The position numbers and the translations under genes were made by a program. From Puia sp. (GTDB lineage Bacteria; Bacteroidota; Bacteroidia; Chitinophagales; Chitinophagaceae), in the NCBI GenBank assembly GCA_031292515.1, contig JARLGZ010000034.1, positions 1-64,000 on the forward strand: 64,000 bases of DNA, written 5' to 3'. Below are positions 18,973-29,244 of the stretch, piece by piece; the stretch's first letter is position 1, and each line of letters begins with the position of its first letter. The notes beneath the pieces were generated by a model. That model did not search any database, had not been told where the DNA came from, and saw only the letters and a list, made by a program, of their open reading frames with translations.

Positions 18973-19698
18973 CTAATCCGCCTTCCTCACACTCCCGGCG
19001 CCGCTCACGTGCTGATTGATGCTGGTGGCGCCTCCCCGATAGCTCACGCTTCCCGCACCACTTACGTCGGCGTCGAGCTTCACGCTGGCATAGACCTCCG
19101 CGTCACCGGCTCCCGAGATGTCAATTTTCGTATTTTCAGCCAGCAGTTCATAGCAATGAGCATGACCGGCCCCCGAAATTCCCAGCCCGACGTCCCGGGT
19201 CTGTCCCTTCAGATAGATCGATCCGCTGCCCGATATTTCCGCTTCCAGTTCCGGAGCGTCTACCTCCATCTTGATATCTCCCGCGCCGCTCACATGCAGA
19301 CGCATCTTGTCCGGGTTGCTGATCTTCTCCTGCCCGATAATATTGCAGGCCCCGGAGACACTTATATCATGGAATACCGGCGCCTTCGCATAAATACGAA
19401 GCTCGTGCGTGGGGTCCAGGTTCACGCCCTGCCGGGGCCGGATATAGATCTTGTCGCCTTCCTGGGTGACTTCGATCAGCGGCAGCAGGTTCTCATCGCC
19501 TTCTATTCGCAGCGAAGAGGTCTCACCCTGCGAGATATATACGTTTTCATCACCCCCCACCTCGATGTTTTTAAAATTGCCGACAGACCGGTCCTCCGTT
19601 TTTATGATCCCGTTGCCCCGCACCCTTCTCCCCCCAAAGTTCCAGCAGGAACCCAGCGTAAGCGAAAAAGCGGATAAAATGAACAGATATTTTCTCAT
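18973..19698 (-). CDS. Head-GIN-domain lipoprotein (DUF2807)
   Basis: A 241-residue lipoprotein with signal FILSAFSLTLGSC. The body is a DUF2807 beta-helix seen as repeated turns: VSGACN, VSGAGD, ISGSGS, ISGAGH, ISGAGD, VSGAGS. This family is common in Bacteroidota and is placed in the cell envelope; no enzyme activity is known. It stands alone, reading away from guaA with which it shares a short gap. Identification by repeat pattern is firm. Confidence 0.88.
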   Translation of the reverse strand: MRKYLFILSAFSLTLGSCWNFGGRRVRGNGIIKTEDRSVGNFKNIEVGGDENVYISQGETSSLRIEGDENLLPLIEVTQEGDKIYIRPRQGVNLDPTHELRIYAKAPVFHDISVSGACNIIGQEKISNPDKMRLHVSGAGDIKMEVDAPELEAEISGSGSIYLKGQTRDVGLGISGAGHAHCYELLAENTKIDISGAGDAEVYASVKLDADVSGAGSVSYRGGATSINQHVSGAGSVRKAD

Positions 19699-19799
19699 GT
19701 TGGTATTTTATGGTATGAAAATATAAAACTTTTTTGTCCCCCCTTCGACGCAGATCCGGCAAACAGGTTACAGCCAAAATATTTACCTTCGCAGCATCT

Positions 19800-21332
19800 A
19801 TGACCGAAAAGATTCTGATTCTCGACTTTGGATCGCAATATACTCAATTGATTGCCAGAGCTGTACGCGAGGCAAATGTCTACTGCGAGATCATCCCCTA
19901 CCACAAACCCATCGAATTCGGACCCGAACTGAAAGGCATCATTCTTTCCGGCTCTCCTTTTTCCGTGAACGACGCGAATGCGCCCATCGTGAATATCAGT
20001 GAGTTACACGGCCAGTTACCGGTATTGGGGATCTGCTACGGCGCCCAGCTGACAGCCAAGCAGTTCGGCGGACAGGTACAGAACAGCAGCAAAAGGGAGT
20101 ATGGCAGGGCCCTCCTCCATAAACAGAAGAACGACAGGCTATTGGAAGACGTCATCGAACGCTCGCAGGTATGGATGAGCCATGCCGATACCATCCTGGA
20201 ACTGCCGCAGGGTTTTGAAGTGCTGGCGACGACGGAAAATATCCCCTATGCTGCCTTCGCGACAACAGACGGAGGCCACCCGCTCTATTGCCTGCAGTTT
20301 CACCCCGAAGTCTACCACTCCATAGAAGGCAAGAAAATACTAAAAAACTTCCTGGTGACGGTCTGTGGCTGCTCGCAAAATTGGACGCCGGCCCATTTCG
20401 TCAGCGACACCGTCGCGCAGCTAAAGACACAAATCGGGAACCGAAAAGTAATCATGGCGCTCAGCGGCGGCGTAGACTCCACCGTAGCAGCCACCCTCAT
20501 CCACAGAGCGATCGGAGACCGCCTCTTTGGAGTCTTTGTAGACAACGGAGTGCTGAGAAAAGATGAATTCCAACAGGTGCTGGATACCTATAAAAAGATC
20601 GGACTGAATGTAAAGGGCATCGATGCGAAGCAGCTCTTCTACAGCCAGCTGAAAGGCCAGACGGATCCCGAAGCAAAACGCAAGACGATCGGGCGGCTCT
20701 TCATAGAAGTATTCCAGGAAGAAGCAGGCAAGATCGAAGGCATCGGGCTGCTCGGGCAAGGCACCATCTATCCCGACGTCATAGAAAGCGTTTCGGTGCA
20801 CGGCCCTTCGGTGACGATAAAATCACATCATAACGTAGGCGGTCTGCCCGACACCATGCACCTCGAACTCGTCGAACCCCTCAGATATCTTTTCAAAGAC
20901 GAAGTGCGGCGCGTAGGCCACGAACTGGGTATCCCCGAAGACATGCTTCAGCGTCACCCCTTTCCGGGGCCGGGCCTGGCTATCCGCATCCTGGGCGAAG
21001 TCAATGAGGAAAAGGTCCGGCTTTTGCAGGAAGCAGATTATATCTATACGAAAGGCCTGAAGGATCACAACCTCTATGCCAGCGTGTGGCAGGCAGGAGC
21101 TATTCTTTTGCCGGTGAAGAGCGTCGGCGTCATGGGCGACGAAAGGACCTATGAGTTTACGGTAGCCTTGCGGGCAGTCACCTCCGTCGACGGAATGACC
21201 GCTGACTGGGCTCACCTGCCCTATTCCTTTCTCGCCGATATCTCCAACGAGATCATCAACAATGTCAAAGGAATCAACCGCGTCGTCTATGACATCAGCA
21301 GCAAACCTCCGGCGACGATAGAGTGGGAGTAG
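19800..21332 (+). CDS. guaA: GMP synthase (glutamine-hydrolysing)
   Basis: A 510-residue enzyme that converts XMP to GMP in purine synthesis. The class I amidotransferase part has GICYGAQ with Cys79 and the FHPEV motif; the ATP-pyrophosphatase part has [13 protein letters not shown]; the C-terminal dimerisation part has [16 protein letters not shown] and ends in [12 protein letters not shown], as in the family. I start at the ATG at 19800, which gives the usual [16 protein letters not shown]; the longer frame begins at a TTG. The next gene starts 20 bp downstream and may be co-transcribed. Confidence 0.97.
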   Translation: MTEKILILDFGSQYTQLIARAVREANVYCEIIPYHKPIEFGPELKGIILSGSPFSVNDANAPIVNISELHGQLPVLGICYGAQLTAKQFGGQVQNSSKREYGRALLHKQKNDRLLEDVIERSQVWMSHADTILELPQGFEVLATTENIPYAAFATTDGGHPLYCLQFHPEVYHSIEGKKILKNFLVTVCGCSQNWTPAHFVSDTVAQLKTQIGNRKVIMALSGGVDSTVAATLIHRAIGDRLFGVFVDNGVLRKDEFQQVLDTYKKIGLNVKGIDAKQLFYSQLKGQTDPEAKRKTIGRLFIEVFQEEAGKIEGIGLLGQGTIYPDVIESVSVHGPSVTIKSHHNVGGLPDTMHLELVEPLRYLFKDEVRRVGHELGIPEDMLQRHPFPGPGLAIRILGEVNEEKVRLLQEADYIYTKGLKDHNLYASVWQAGAILLPVKSVGVMGDERTYEFTVALRAVTSVDGMTADWAHLPYSFLADISNEIINNVKGINRVVYDISSKPPATIEWE

Positions 21333-21352
21333 CCCTACCCGCAGCGAAAAAA

Positions 21353-22696
21353 ATGAAAAATAAACTCCGATATTTCCTATTACCGGTCCTGCTATCGGCC
21401 CTTGTTATGCCAGGCAGGACTCAGACCTCTCCTGCGCCCCAAACGCCGGTGCAGCCCTCAACCCATACCCCGTTACAGCCACCGACGTCGACGCAGACGC
21501 CCCTCCAGTCCCAACCCGGGACACCCACCCTGCCGGCACCTGGCACGCGCACGGACACAGGCGCCGCACAGATAGCCATCTTCGTCCCCTTATACCTGGA
21601 TTCGGCGTTCGACGCGACGGGAAATTATCGCTATGACAATAACTTCCCGAAATTCCTGAACCCCGGACTGGAATTCTATGAAGGCGCCCAAATGGCTCTC
21701 GACTCGCTGCAGAAAGAAAAGCTGAGGCTCGATGTTCATCTCTACGATACCCGCTCCTCCGCCCAAGGGATCGCCGATGTCCTGCACAGCCCGGATTTTC
21801 AAAACACCGGTCTCATCATCGGCCTCGTAGAAAACGGGGAGTTACAGCAGCTGGCAAATGCCGCCGCCGCCAGACATATCCCCTTTATCAATGTGAACTT
21901 CCCCAATGACGGAGGCATCACCAACAACCCCGAACTCGTCATCCTGAACTCTACCCTAAGGACACACTGTGAAGGGATCTACAAGTTCCTGCAAAAGAAC
22001 TACCCCACCCGCCCGATCGTGCTGTTCCGAAAGAGCGGATCACAGGAAGACAGGCTGCTTCGCTACTTCACGGAGATCGGAAAAACGACGGCTTCGGTAC
22101 CCTTAAAAATAAAGATCGTTACCCTCGACGAAAACTTTGACACGGAGAAACTCGTGCCTTCCCTGGACAGCGAGCGTACGACGCTCTGCATCGCAGGCAG
22201 CCTGGATGAAAATTTCGGCGTCCGCCTCTGCCAGCAGCTTAGCTCCCTCAACAAGACCTACCCGTCGATCATACTCGGCATGCCGAACTGGGACAATATC
22301 ACCGATTTCTCAAAACCGGATTATGCGGGAGAAGACATCCTCTTTACCACCCCTTTCTACATGAACCCGGCAGACAATCTCGTCATCTCTCTTACCCAGG
22401 ACTTCAGGACACGCTTTTTTTCAAGACCCAGTGATATGGTGTTTCGCGGATATGAGACCACGTACCGGTTCGCAAAATTGCTCCTGCAATATGGCGCCGG
22501 CATCAACGGTAGCATCGGTGAAAAAAAATACAGGGTTTTCAATGATTTTGACATCGAGCCGGTCTTTTTGAACCGCCAGAACATGGTGCTGGATTATTTC
22601 GAGAACAAGAAATTGTACTTTGTCCAGGCCGGGGACCACAACCTGTTTGAACCCGGCGGCAAAAAACCGGCAGCCCCGAAAGAAGCCGCCCGGTAG
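21353..22696 (+). CDS. Periplasmic-binding-protein-like (Peripla_BP_6) protein
   Basis: A 447-residue exported protein with a signal peptide (YFLLPVLLSALVMPGRTQ), then a Pro/Thr/Gln-rich linker (about residues 25-65), then a two-lobed type I periplasmic-binding fold beginning IAIFVPLYLDSAF with PGLEFYEGAQMALDSL. Related Bacteroidota proteins often carry LysM domains in front of this fold; here the low-complexity linker takes that place. It follows guaA by 20 bp. The ligand is not known, and no ABC permease lies nearby, so it may be a sensor or structural protein rather than a transporter part. Confidence 0.75.
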   Translation: MKNKLRYFLLPVLLSALVMPGRTQTSPAPQTPVQPSTHTPLQPPTSTQTPLQSQPGTPTLPAPGTRTDTGAAQIAIFVPLYLDSAFDATGNYRYDNNFPKFLNPGLEFYEGAQMALDSLQKEKLRLDVHLYDTRSSAQGIADVLHSPDFQNTGLIIGLVENGELQQLANAAAARHIPFINVNFPNDGGITNNPELVILNSTLRTHCEGIYKFLQKNYPTRPIVLFRKSGSQEDRLLRYFTEIGKTTASVPLKIKIVTLDENFDTEKLVPSLDSERTTLCIAGSLDENFGVRLCQQLSSLNKTYPSIILGMPNWDNITDFSKPDYAGEDILFTTPFYMNPADNLVISLTQDFRTRFFSRPSDMVFRGYETTYRFAKLLLQYGAGINGSIGEKKYRVFNDFDIEPVFLNRQNMVLDYFENKKLYFVQAGDHNLFEPGGKKPAAPKEAAR

Positions 22697-22728
22697 CTGT
22701 CGAAAAGGGGGTAAATTTACGGTACTTT

Positions 22729-24264
22729 ATGAAAAAAATATTTGCCCTTTTGTCTGTAGGAACCGTCTGTATGGCCTTTACCGCCATCACGCGGTATCGC
22801 TTCATTCCGGAACAAACATCCTTTCCGGAACAACCCTACCTTCGGGAAATCTCCTCTCTTCCGGGAACCCGTTCCTTCCGGGACGGCCCGCCCCTTCAAG
22901 AGAGCCTTTTAGCCGGCGAACCTCGCTTCGACACCGCATACCCGGCAGGCCTTGACGGACAAAAACCCGTCCCCATCCCTGCCAGTCTCCAGCGGACAGG
23001 CGATGCCGGACAGGGATATAAATATCTTATCACAGGCGATTACCTCAAGAGCGGCATCCCCTATGGCTATTTTCTCCTGGGCTTCGGCAAAGACCAGCAC
23101 AACTACTTGCAGCGCGACAGCATCAACAACGGTATCAGTCACGACTACACCGCTGTCAGAGCCCCGAATGGAGAAGTAGTCGTGGCGCCCAATTGCCTGC
23201 AATGCCATTCCCAGATCTTCGATAACAAATTATATATCGGCCTCGGCAATTCGATGATCGACTTCTCCGATCGGAAAAAGCTGAACACCCGCAACGCCGC
23301 CCTGGCGGAGACGATGCTGCAAAAAGGGGATCCCCGGAAATACGAAGCGGCAGCCCCCTTCCTGCAGACGATGAAAGTCATCGCCGGCAGCCTCTACACA
23401 CAGGTGCGTGGCGTCAATTCCGCCGATAGGCTGGCAGACCTCCTGGTGGCCCATCGGGACCCGGCTACCTTGCGCTGGAGGAACCAGCCGGTAATTGCCG
23501 TTTCCGGGCAGGTGATCCCAACGGACACCCCTCCCTGGTGGTTGCTGAAAAAGAAAAACGCCATGTTCTACAATGGCTTCGGACGCGGGGATTTTGGAAG
23601 ATTCCTGATGGCTTCCAATCTCCTGACGGTCAATGACAGCTCCGAGGCCCGCGAAGTTGACGGCCACTTCAACGATGTCCTCGCCTATATTTATTCGCTG
23701 ACCCCACCGAAATATCCCCATCCCGTCAATGCATCGCTCGCCAGGCAAGGAGGGACGGTATTCGTACAACATTGTTCAAAATGTCATGGCAACTACGGCA
23801 GCGAAGGGAAATACCCGAACCTGCTGATCCCCGAATCACTGATCGGAACGGATTCCGCGCTTTACAAAAGCAACTACCAGACACCCCAGTTCATAGAATG
23901 GTTTAACAAAAGCTGGTTTTCAAAGGGAGACCACCCCGCCCGGCTGGAGCCCTATAACGGCTATATCGCTCCGCCCCTGGATGGAATCTGGATCACCGCT
24001 CCCTACCTGCATAACGGATCCGTACCGACGCTGGAAGCTTTGCTGGACAGTAAGACAAGACCAGCCTACTGGTCCCGGGATTTCAACAACCAGCAATATG
24101 ACTATGCACAGGTCGGCTGGAAATACACTACCGAAACCGGCCCTCGTGGAACAGACGTCTATGACACCTCCCTTCCCGGTTATGGCAACTACGGGCATAC
24201 CTTCGGTGACAGGCTGACCCCCAAAGAGAGAAAGGCAGTGATCGAATACCTCAAGACACTCTGA
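22729..24264 (+). CDS. Di-haem c-type cytochrome
   Basis: A 511-residue exported protein with two haem c sites: Cys156-x-x-Cys159-His160 (NCLQCHSQ) and Cys349-x-x-Cys352-His353 (HCSKCHG). The late PPLDGIWITAPYLHNGSVPT stretch and KERKAVIEYLKTL end resemble the cytochrome c peroxidase/RoxA-like superfamily. The N-terminal signal is followed by a short repeat rich in FPEQ and LPGTRSF words. It sits 32 bp after the binding-protein-like gene and 43 bp before the GH31 gene, so all may lie on one transcript. The exact reaction is unknown; peroxide reduction or oxidative cleavage are both possible. Confidence 0.82.
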   Translation: MKKIFALLSVGTVCMAFTAITRYRFIPEQTSFPEQPYLREISSLPGTRSFRDGPPLQESLLAGEPRFDTAYPAGLDGQKPVPIPASLQRTGDAGQGYKYLITGDYLKSGIPYGYFLLGFGKDQHNYLQRDSINNGISHDYTAVRAPNGEVVVAPNCLQCHSQIFDNKLYIGLGNSMIDFSDRKKLNTRNAALAETMLQKGDPRKYEAAAPFLQTMKVIAGSLYTQVRGVNSADRLADLLVAHRDPATLRWRNQPVIAVSGQVIPTDTPPWWLLKKKNAMFYNGFGRGDFGRFLMASNLLTVNDSSEAREVDGHFNDVLAYIYSLTPPKYPHPVNASLARQGGTVFVQHCSKCHGNYGSEGKYPNLLIPESLIGTDSALYKSNYQTPQFIEWFNKSWFSKGDHPARLEPYNGYIAPPLDGIWITAPYLHNGSVPTLEALLDSKTRPAYWSRDFNNQQYDYAQVGWKYTTETGPRGTDVYDTSLPGYGNYGHTFGDRLTPKERKAVIEYLKTL

Positions 24265-24307
24265 GACATCCAAAACACACTGGCAGAACAAACCCAACAG
24301 CATCAAC

Positions 24308-26551
24308 ATGTTCAACTTTAAAACAGACCTGAGATCCCGATCGGCTTTTTTCATCTCAACGGTATTTTTTTATCTCCTTGTGGCCTCGACGCAAGCCTGG
24401 TCGCAGGTTCGTGTGGAAGACCTCGCAGCCGGCGTAAAAAAATGCAGCATCGGCACGCCCGATCCGTTCACGCCCTATCATTTCTGCGCGGAGAAGCCTT
24501 TGTACGAGGCGCTCGCCAACATGCCGGCAGCAACGTTGCCCTTCGACCTGCAACGGATCAGCTTGCGCGTCACGGACCGGGGAGCCGTCGTGGAAATACC
24601 GCTGGGCGGAGACGAACAGATCTACGGCTTCGGCATGCAGATCAACTCGTTTAACGAACGGGGCCTGCGGAAACGACCCATCGTGAACGACAATCCGCTT
24701 AACGACCTGGGATATACGCATGCACCCGCTACTTTTTATGTGACGACACACGGGTATGGGATCCTCATAAACACATCCAGGTATACTACTTTCTATTGTG
24801 GTACCACCCAAAAATTGAACCCTTCGTCGAACGGCTCCGGCAACACGACAGCAAAGGCCAATGCACAATCGGTCGAAGAACTCTACAAAAAAGACGATCC
24901 GGGCGCCGGCATGGTTACGGTGGACATCCCCGGCGCCAAAGGAATCGAAGTGTTTATATTCGAAGGTCCCGACATGAAGAGCGCCGTGCAACGATATAAC
25001 CTTTTCTCGGGCGGCGGCTGCCTCCCCGCAATCTGGGGCCTGGGAATAAAATATCGCGTCAAGGCGGATTTCAAACAGTCACAGGTCTACCGTATGGCCG
25101 GTTACTTTAGAGATCATAAGATTCCCTGTGACGTGCTGGGACTGGAACCGCGCTGGCAGACGGCTGCCTATTCCTGCTCCTATGTGTGGAACCGGGAATT
25201 TTTCCCGGATCCCCAACAGCTGATAGACAGCATGCAGGCAAGCCATTTTCACCTGAATCTATGGGAACATGCCTTCGTCGCACCGGTGTCGCCGTTGCGG
25301 CAGGCGCTAAAGAGCAAGGCGGGTGACTACCTGGTCTGGAATGGATTGGTACCGGATTTCGCAGACAGCTCCGCGGCGAATATTTTTGCCGCTTACCACA
25401 AGACTGTTTTTGCCGACAAAGGAATTTCAGGATTTAAGCTGGACGAGTGCGACAACTCTAATATCGCCACCGGCGGATCCACCTGGAGCTTTCCCGAACT
25501 GAGCCGTTTTCCCTCAGGCATCGATGGCGAACAGATGCACCAGCAATTCGGCCTGCTGTATCAAAAGACTATTTACGGGATCTTTAAAAAATCCAATAAA
25601 CGTACCTATCTCGATGTGCGGGCTTCCAGCGACTTTGCTTCTTCTTATCCCGCCGCACTCTATAGCGACACCTACGATCACGCCGCTTACATCCGGATGA
25701 TCGGCAACGCGGGCTTCGCCGGCCTCCTCTGGTCCCCGGAAGTCAGGGAATCCCACTCCACCCGCGAACTCCTGCGCCGGACACAGACCGCCATCCTCTC
25801 CGCCCAGACACTGTTCAATAGCTGGTATTTGCAATATCCCCCCTGGCTGCAGGTAGATATTGACAAGAACAACAAGGGCATCCTGCAAGACGATGCAAAC
25901 GCCGCGGAAGCCAGCATCAAAACGCTCCTCGACTTCAGGATGAGCATCGTACCTTACCTGTACAACGCCTTTGCAGAGTATGCAAGAAAAGGTGAGCCTC
26001 CATTCAGGGCGCTGGTCATGGATTATCCGCAGGACAAAAACACCTGGAACATTTCTGATGAATACCTGATCGGCGACTGCATGCTGGCAGCACCCTTGCT
26101 GGCAGACTCCGATCATCGACAGGTTTATTTGCCGGCAGGCGCCTGGTTCGATTACAACTCCCATCAGAAATTTGAAGGAGGCAAGACCTATACCTTTGAA
26201 AACGGTCTTACGCAAATACCGGTATTTATAAAAGAAGGAAGTATATTGCCGCTGGCCAAGCCCCTCGGATTTATCGCACCCGATACGAAATTTGAAATCA
26301 CCTGCTATGTCTATGGAGACAAACCCGCCCATGCCCAACTCTTTGAAGACGACGGCACGACCTTTGACTATGAAAAAGGCCGCTATAACGTGATCGACTT
26401 GTACAACGATATTCCGGACAGCACTATTTCGAAAACAAAGAAAAATGCCGTTTCGAAAAATAAAACCACATTTTCAAAGACGAGATCCACCCGGACCGGC
26501 AACTACAAAAACGAGAAATATATTATCAGCAGATGGGTTCACATTCAGTAA
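24308..26551 (+). CDS. Glycoside hydrolase family 31
   Basis: A 747-residue exported alpha-glycosidase-type enzyme. The signal peptide is SAFFISTVFFYLLVASTQAW. The GH31 barrel shows YRMAGYFRDHKIPCDVLGLE, the nucleophile region GFKLDECDN (Asp379), and LYSDTYDHAAYIRMIGNAGF with the likely acid/base region; the C-terminal sandwich includes VYLPAGAWFDYNS and FEDDGTTFDYEKG. The final 50 residues are odd: a Lys/Thr/Ser run with repeated TTTCGAAAA words (26427-26500) sits before the end. The stop lies inside the start of the helicase gene, an overlap of 19 bp. Substrate may be an alpha-glucan or xyloglucan sugar; this cannot be told from sequence. Confidence 0.9.
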   Translation: MFNFKTDLRSRSAFFISTVFFYLLVASTQAWSQVRVEDLAAGVKKCSIGTPDPFTPYHFCAEKPLYEALANMPAATLPFDLQRISLRVTDRGAVVEIPLGGDEQIYGFGMQINSFNERGLRKRPIVNDNPLNDLGYTHAPATFYVTTHGYGILINTSRYTTFYCGTTQKLNPSSNGSGNTTAKANAQSVEELYKKDDPGAGMVTVDIPGAKGIEVFIFEGPDMKSAVQRYNLFSGGGCLPAIWGLGIKYRVKADFKQSQVYRMAGYFRDHKIPCDVLGLEPRWQTAAYSCSYVWNREFFPDPQQLIDSMQASHFHLNLWEHAFVAPVSPLRQALKSKAGDYLVWNGLVPDFADSSAANIFAAYHKTVFADKGISGFKLDECDNSNIATGGSTWSFPELSRFPSGIDGEQMHQQFGLLYQKTIYGIFKKSNKRTYLDVRASSDFASSYPAALYSDTYDHAAYIRMIGNAGFAGLLWSPEVRESHSTRELLRRTQTAILSAQTLFNSWYLQYPPWLQVDIDKNNKGILQDDANAAEASIKTLLDFRMSIVPYLYNAFAEYARKGEPPFRALVMDYPQDKNTWNISDEYLIGDCMLAAPLLADSDHRQVYLPAGAWFDYNSHQKFEGGKTYTFENGLTQIPVFIKEGSILPLAKPLGFIAPDTKFEITCYVYGDKPAHAQLFEDDGTTFDYEKGRYNVIDLYNDIPDSTISKTKKNAVSKNKTTFSKTRSTRTGNYKNEKYIISRWVHIQ

Positions 26552-29115
26552 AGAAGACCTTTGGATATACCGTCATCCGCGAATGGATGGCTGGCAAGGG
26601 TCAGCATCCCTTTGCCTTCCAGGAGACCGCCTGGCAGGAGCTCATCCTCGGCCAGTCGGGTTTGGTCAATGCACCCACCGGCTGCGGGAAGACTTTCTCC
26701 ATCTTCCTCGGAGCCCTGATAGAATTCATAAACGACCATCCAACCGATTACAAGACCCGCTCAAATAATAAACTACAATTACTCTGGCTGACGCCGTTAC
26801 GGGCCCTGGCAAAGGATCTCGGCCGCGCCATGGAGGAAGTCATCGGGGAACTGGGCATGAGCTGGCAGGTCGGCATCCGCAACGGCGACACAGAGATCAG
26901 CGAAAGACAAAAACAGAAGCGCCGGATGCCGGAGGTGCTGATCATCACGCCGGAGAGCCTCCACCTGCTCCTGGCGCAAAAGGGATACCCCGAACTCTTT
27001 CAACCCCTCCGGATACTGGCCGTAGACGAATGGCACGAGCTGCTGGGAAGCAAGCGCGGCGTATTGGTGGAACTGGCACTGTCGCGGATCGTGGCGGTGA
27101 CAAAGACTTCATCCGGCATTTCGCCTATTTCCTCTGCCAAAAGACCGCCTCCAAATCATGGTCTCAGGATCTGGGGTATCAGCGCCACCATCGGCAACCT
27201 CGACCAGGCCCGGGAAGTCCTGCTCGCATCCCTCAACCAGCATTCGCCGGGAGACCAATTCCCCGGCGACACCGCTCCCGGAGACAAAATCCCGGGCGCC
27301 ATCGTCAAAGCACAGATAGACAAACCCATCCATGTAGAATCGGTCATTCCCGACGAGATCGAAAAATATCCCTGGGCCGGTCACCTGGGCATCAAACTCG
27401 TCGACAAGGTCCTTCCCATCCTGGAAAGAAGCAAGACGACCCTGATCTTTATAAACACCCGGGGCATGAGCGAGACCTGGTACCAGACCCTGCTGTCCGT
27501 CAACCCGGAGTTGGCCGGGATCATAGCCCTCCATCACGGATCCATCGACCGGGAACTGCGGACCTGGGTGGAGGAGAACCTCCATACAGGCAAGCTAAAA
27601 GCCGTGGTGACAACCGCCAGCCTGGACCTCGGCGTCGATTTTCGGCCAGTTGACACTGTTATACAAGTCGGATCCCCCAAAGGCGTAGCCAGGTTCCTGC
27701 AGAGGGCGGGCAGGAGCGGTCACCAACCCGGAGAAGTCAGCACCATCTATTTCCTCCCCACCCACTCCCTCGAACTGGTGGAAGCCGCCGCGTTGAAAGC
27801 CGCGATGAAGATCAACTTCATCGAAAGCCGGGAACCCATGCTGTTGTGCTTTGACGTCCTGGTGCAATATCTTTCGACCCTGGCCATTTCCGAGGGATTC
27901 GACCCTGCCGAAATACTGGGCGAAGTCCGTTCGACCTACTGCTACAAACATATGACGGAAGATGAGTGGCGGGAGCTCCTTCATTTTATCACCGAAGGGG
28001 GGAGCGCCCTGAATCAATACGACGAATTCAAAAAGGTGGAGATCATCGGGGGTCTTTATAAAATTAACAGCCGCCGGGTAGCCATGCGTCACCGCCTGCA
28101 TATCGGCACCATCGTCAGCGATGCGATGCTGAAGGTGAAGTTTATGAGTGGCGGCTATATCGGGGTGATAGAAGAATATTTCATCTCCCGTTTGACTCCA
28201 GGAGATGTATTTACCCTGGCGGGAAGAAACCTCGAGTTCGTAATGATCAAGGATATGTCGGTGCTCGTCCGCAAGTCAAACTCGAAGAAGTCCATCGTTC
28301 CGAGTTGGAACGGCGGCCGGATGCCGCTCTCCTCGAACCTGGGACTGATGCTGCGCAAGAAACTCGACGAAGCAGGGACAGGAAAATCAAAAGACATCGA
28401 ACTGATAGCCCTTCGTCCTCTATTCGATCTGCAGGAGCAGTTGTCGGCCGTGCCCCGGGAAAATGAATTGCTGATCGAACAAATAGAGACAAAGGACGGC
28501 TTCCATCTTTTCGTATATCCCTTCGAAGGGAGGTTGGTACACGAGGCAATGGCAGCCTTACTGGCTTACCGCATCAGCCGGATCACACCGATCACCTTCT
28601 CGTTTGCGATGAACGACTATGGGTTCGAACTGCTCAGCGACCGGCCCATTCCGGTAGACGATACAAACGTCTATGAGCTCTTCTCGCCGGAAGGGCTCAC
28701 GGCCGATATACAACGCAGCGCCAACAGCACGGAGATGGCCAAAAGGAAGTTCCGCGATATCGCGGTCATCGGCGGGTTGATCTTCCAGGGCTATCCCGGC
28801 GAACATACAAAAGCCAGGCACCTCCAGTCTTCCGCCTCCCTGCTCTTCAATGTATTTGCCGAATATGACCCTAACAACCTCCTGGTCCGGCAGGCCTACC
28901 GGGAAGTGATGGAACAGCAAATGGAAGAAGCCCGCCTGCGGAATATGCTGGAACGGATCGGCGCGGGTCGCATTTTGCTCCGCTTCCCCCGGCGTCTCAC
29001 CCCATTCTGCTTCCCCCTCAAAGTCGATAGCATGCGGGAAAACCTCACCTCCGAGAAACTCGAGGACCGCGTAAAACGAATGCAATCACAATTAAACAAG
29101 GCGACCGCCCGCTAA
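26533..29115 (+). CDS. Ligase-associated DNA damage response DEXH-box helicase
   Basis: An 860-residue Lhr-type superfamily 2 helicase. Walker A is NAPTGCGKT (residues 46-54), the DEXH box is D165-E-W-H168, and motif VI is QRAGRSGH. The family usually neighbours an ATP-dependent DNA ligase, an exonuclease-like protein and PdeM; here only PdeM is present. Residues about 236-257 (27241-27303) hold an in-frame run of four P-G-D-like 5-residue units absent from typical members. The start overlaps the end of the GH31 gene by 19 bp, suggesting coupled translation, although the two functions are unrelated. Confidence 0.92.
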   Translation: MGSHSVKKTFGYTVIREWMAGKGQHPFAFQETAWQELILGQSGLVNAPTGCGKTFSIFLGALIEFINDHPTDYKTRSNNKLQLLWLTPLRALAKDLGRAMEEVIGELGMSWQVGIRNGDTEISERQKQKRRMPEVLIITPESLHLLLAQKGYPELFQPLRILAVDEWHELLGSKRGVLVELALSRIVAVTKTSSGISPISSAKRPPPNHGLRIWGISATIGNLDQAREVLLASLNQHSPGDQFPGDTAPGDKIPGAIVKAQIDKPIHVESVIPDEIEKYPWAGHLGIKLVDKVLPILERSKTTLIFINTRGMSETWYQTLLSVNPELAGIIALHHGSIDRELRTWVEENLHTGKLKAVVTTASLDLGVDFRPVDTVIQVGSPKGVARFLQRAGRSGHQPGEVSTIYFLPTHSLELVEAAALKAAMKINFIESREPMLLCFDVLVQYLSTLAISEGFDPAEILGEVRSTYCYKHMTEDEWRELLHFITEGGSALNQYDEFKKVEIIGGLYKINSRRVAMRHRLHIGTIVSDAMLKVKFMSGGYIGVIEEYFISRLTPGDVFTLAGRNLEFVMIKDMSVLVRKSNSKKSIVPSWNGGRMPLSSNLGLMLRKKLDEAGTGKSKDIELIALRPLFDLQEQLSAVPRENELLIEQIETKDGFHLFVYPFEGRLVHEAMAALLAYRISRITPITFSFAMNDYGFELLSDRPIPVDDTNVYELFSPEGLTADIQRSANSTEMAKRKFRDIAVIGGLIFQGYPGEHTKARHLQSSASLLFNVFAEYDPNNLLVRQAYREVMEQQMEEARLRNMLERIGAGRILLRFPRRLTPFCFPLKVDSMRENLTSEKLEDRVKRMQSQLNKATAR

Positions 29116-29225
29116 AGGACCGCTGACGGGTTCTCTTCCTGGCCTTGTTCCAGGCTTTCTTCTTCCCGGCTTGTCAGGAACCTGGTTTTCCCAATATTTT
29201 TAGCGTAGTTCCGCCGGGATCGGTT

Positions 29226-29233
29226 TATCTTTG
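29226..29233 (+). promoter_or_regulatory. Candidate promoter -7 element (TAnnTTTG) for pdeM
   Basis: TATCTTTG exactly matches the Bacteroidota -7 consensus, 12 bp before the pdeM ATG. A T-rich tract at 29197-29201 may serve as a weak -33 region, but its spacing is longer than usual. If real, the mRNA would have almost no leader. A three-codon mini frame (ATG AAA TGA) starts at 29240, overlapping the true start. Confidence 0.4.
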
Positions 29234-29244
29234 CAGCTCATGAA

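Noticed and set aside
18834-19019. Short frame in the MarR/head-GIN gap
   Set aside because: It is driven by Pro/Ser/His-rich simple sequence, runs into the head-GIN gene on the other strand, and lacks a ribosome site.
29140-29180. Terminator after the helicase gene (CCTGG-N7-CCAGG followed by T-rich sequence)
   Set aside because: The stem is only 5 bp and the T-run is broken by C; too weak to call.
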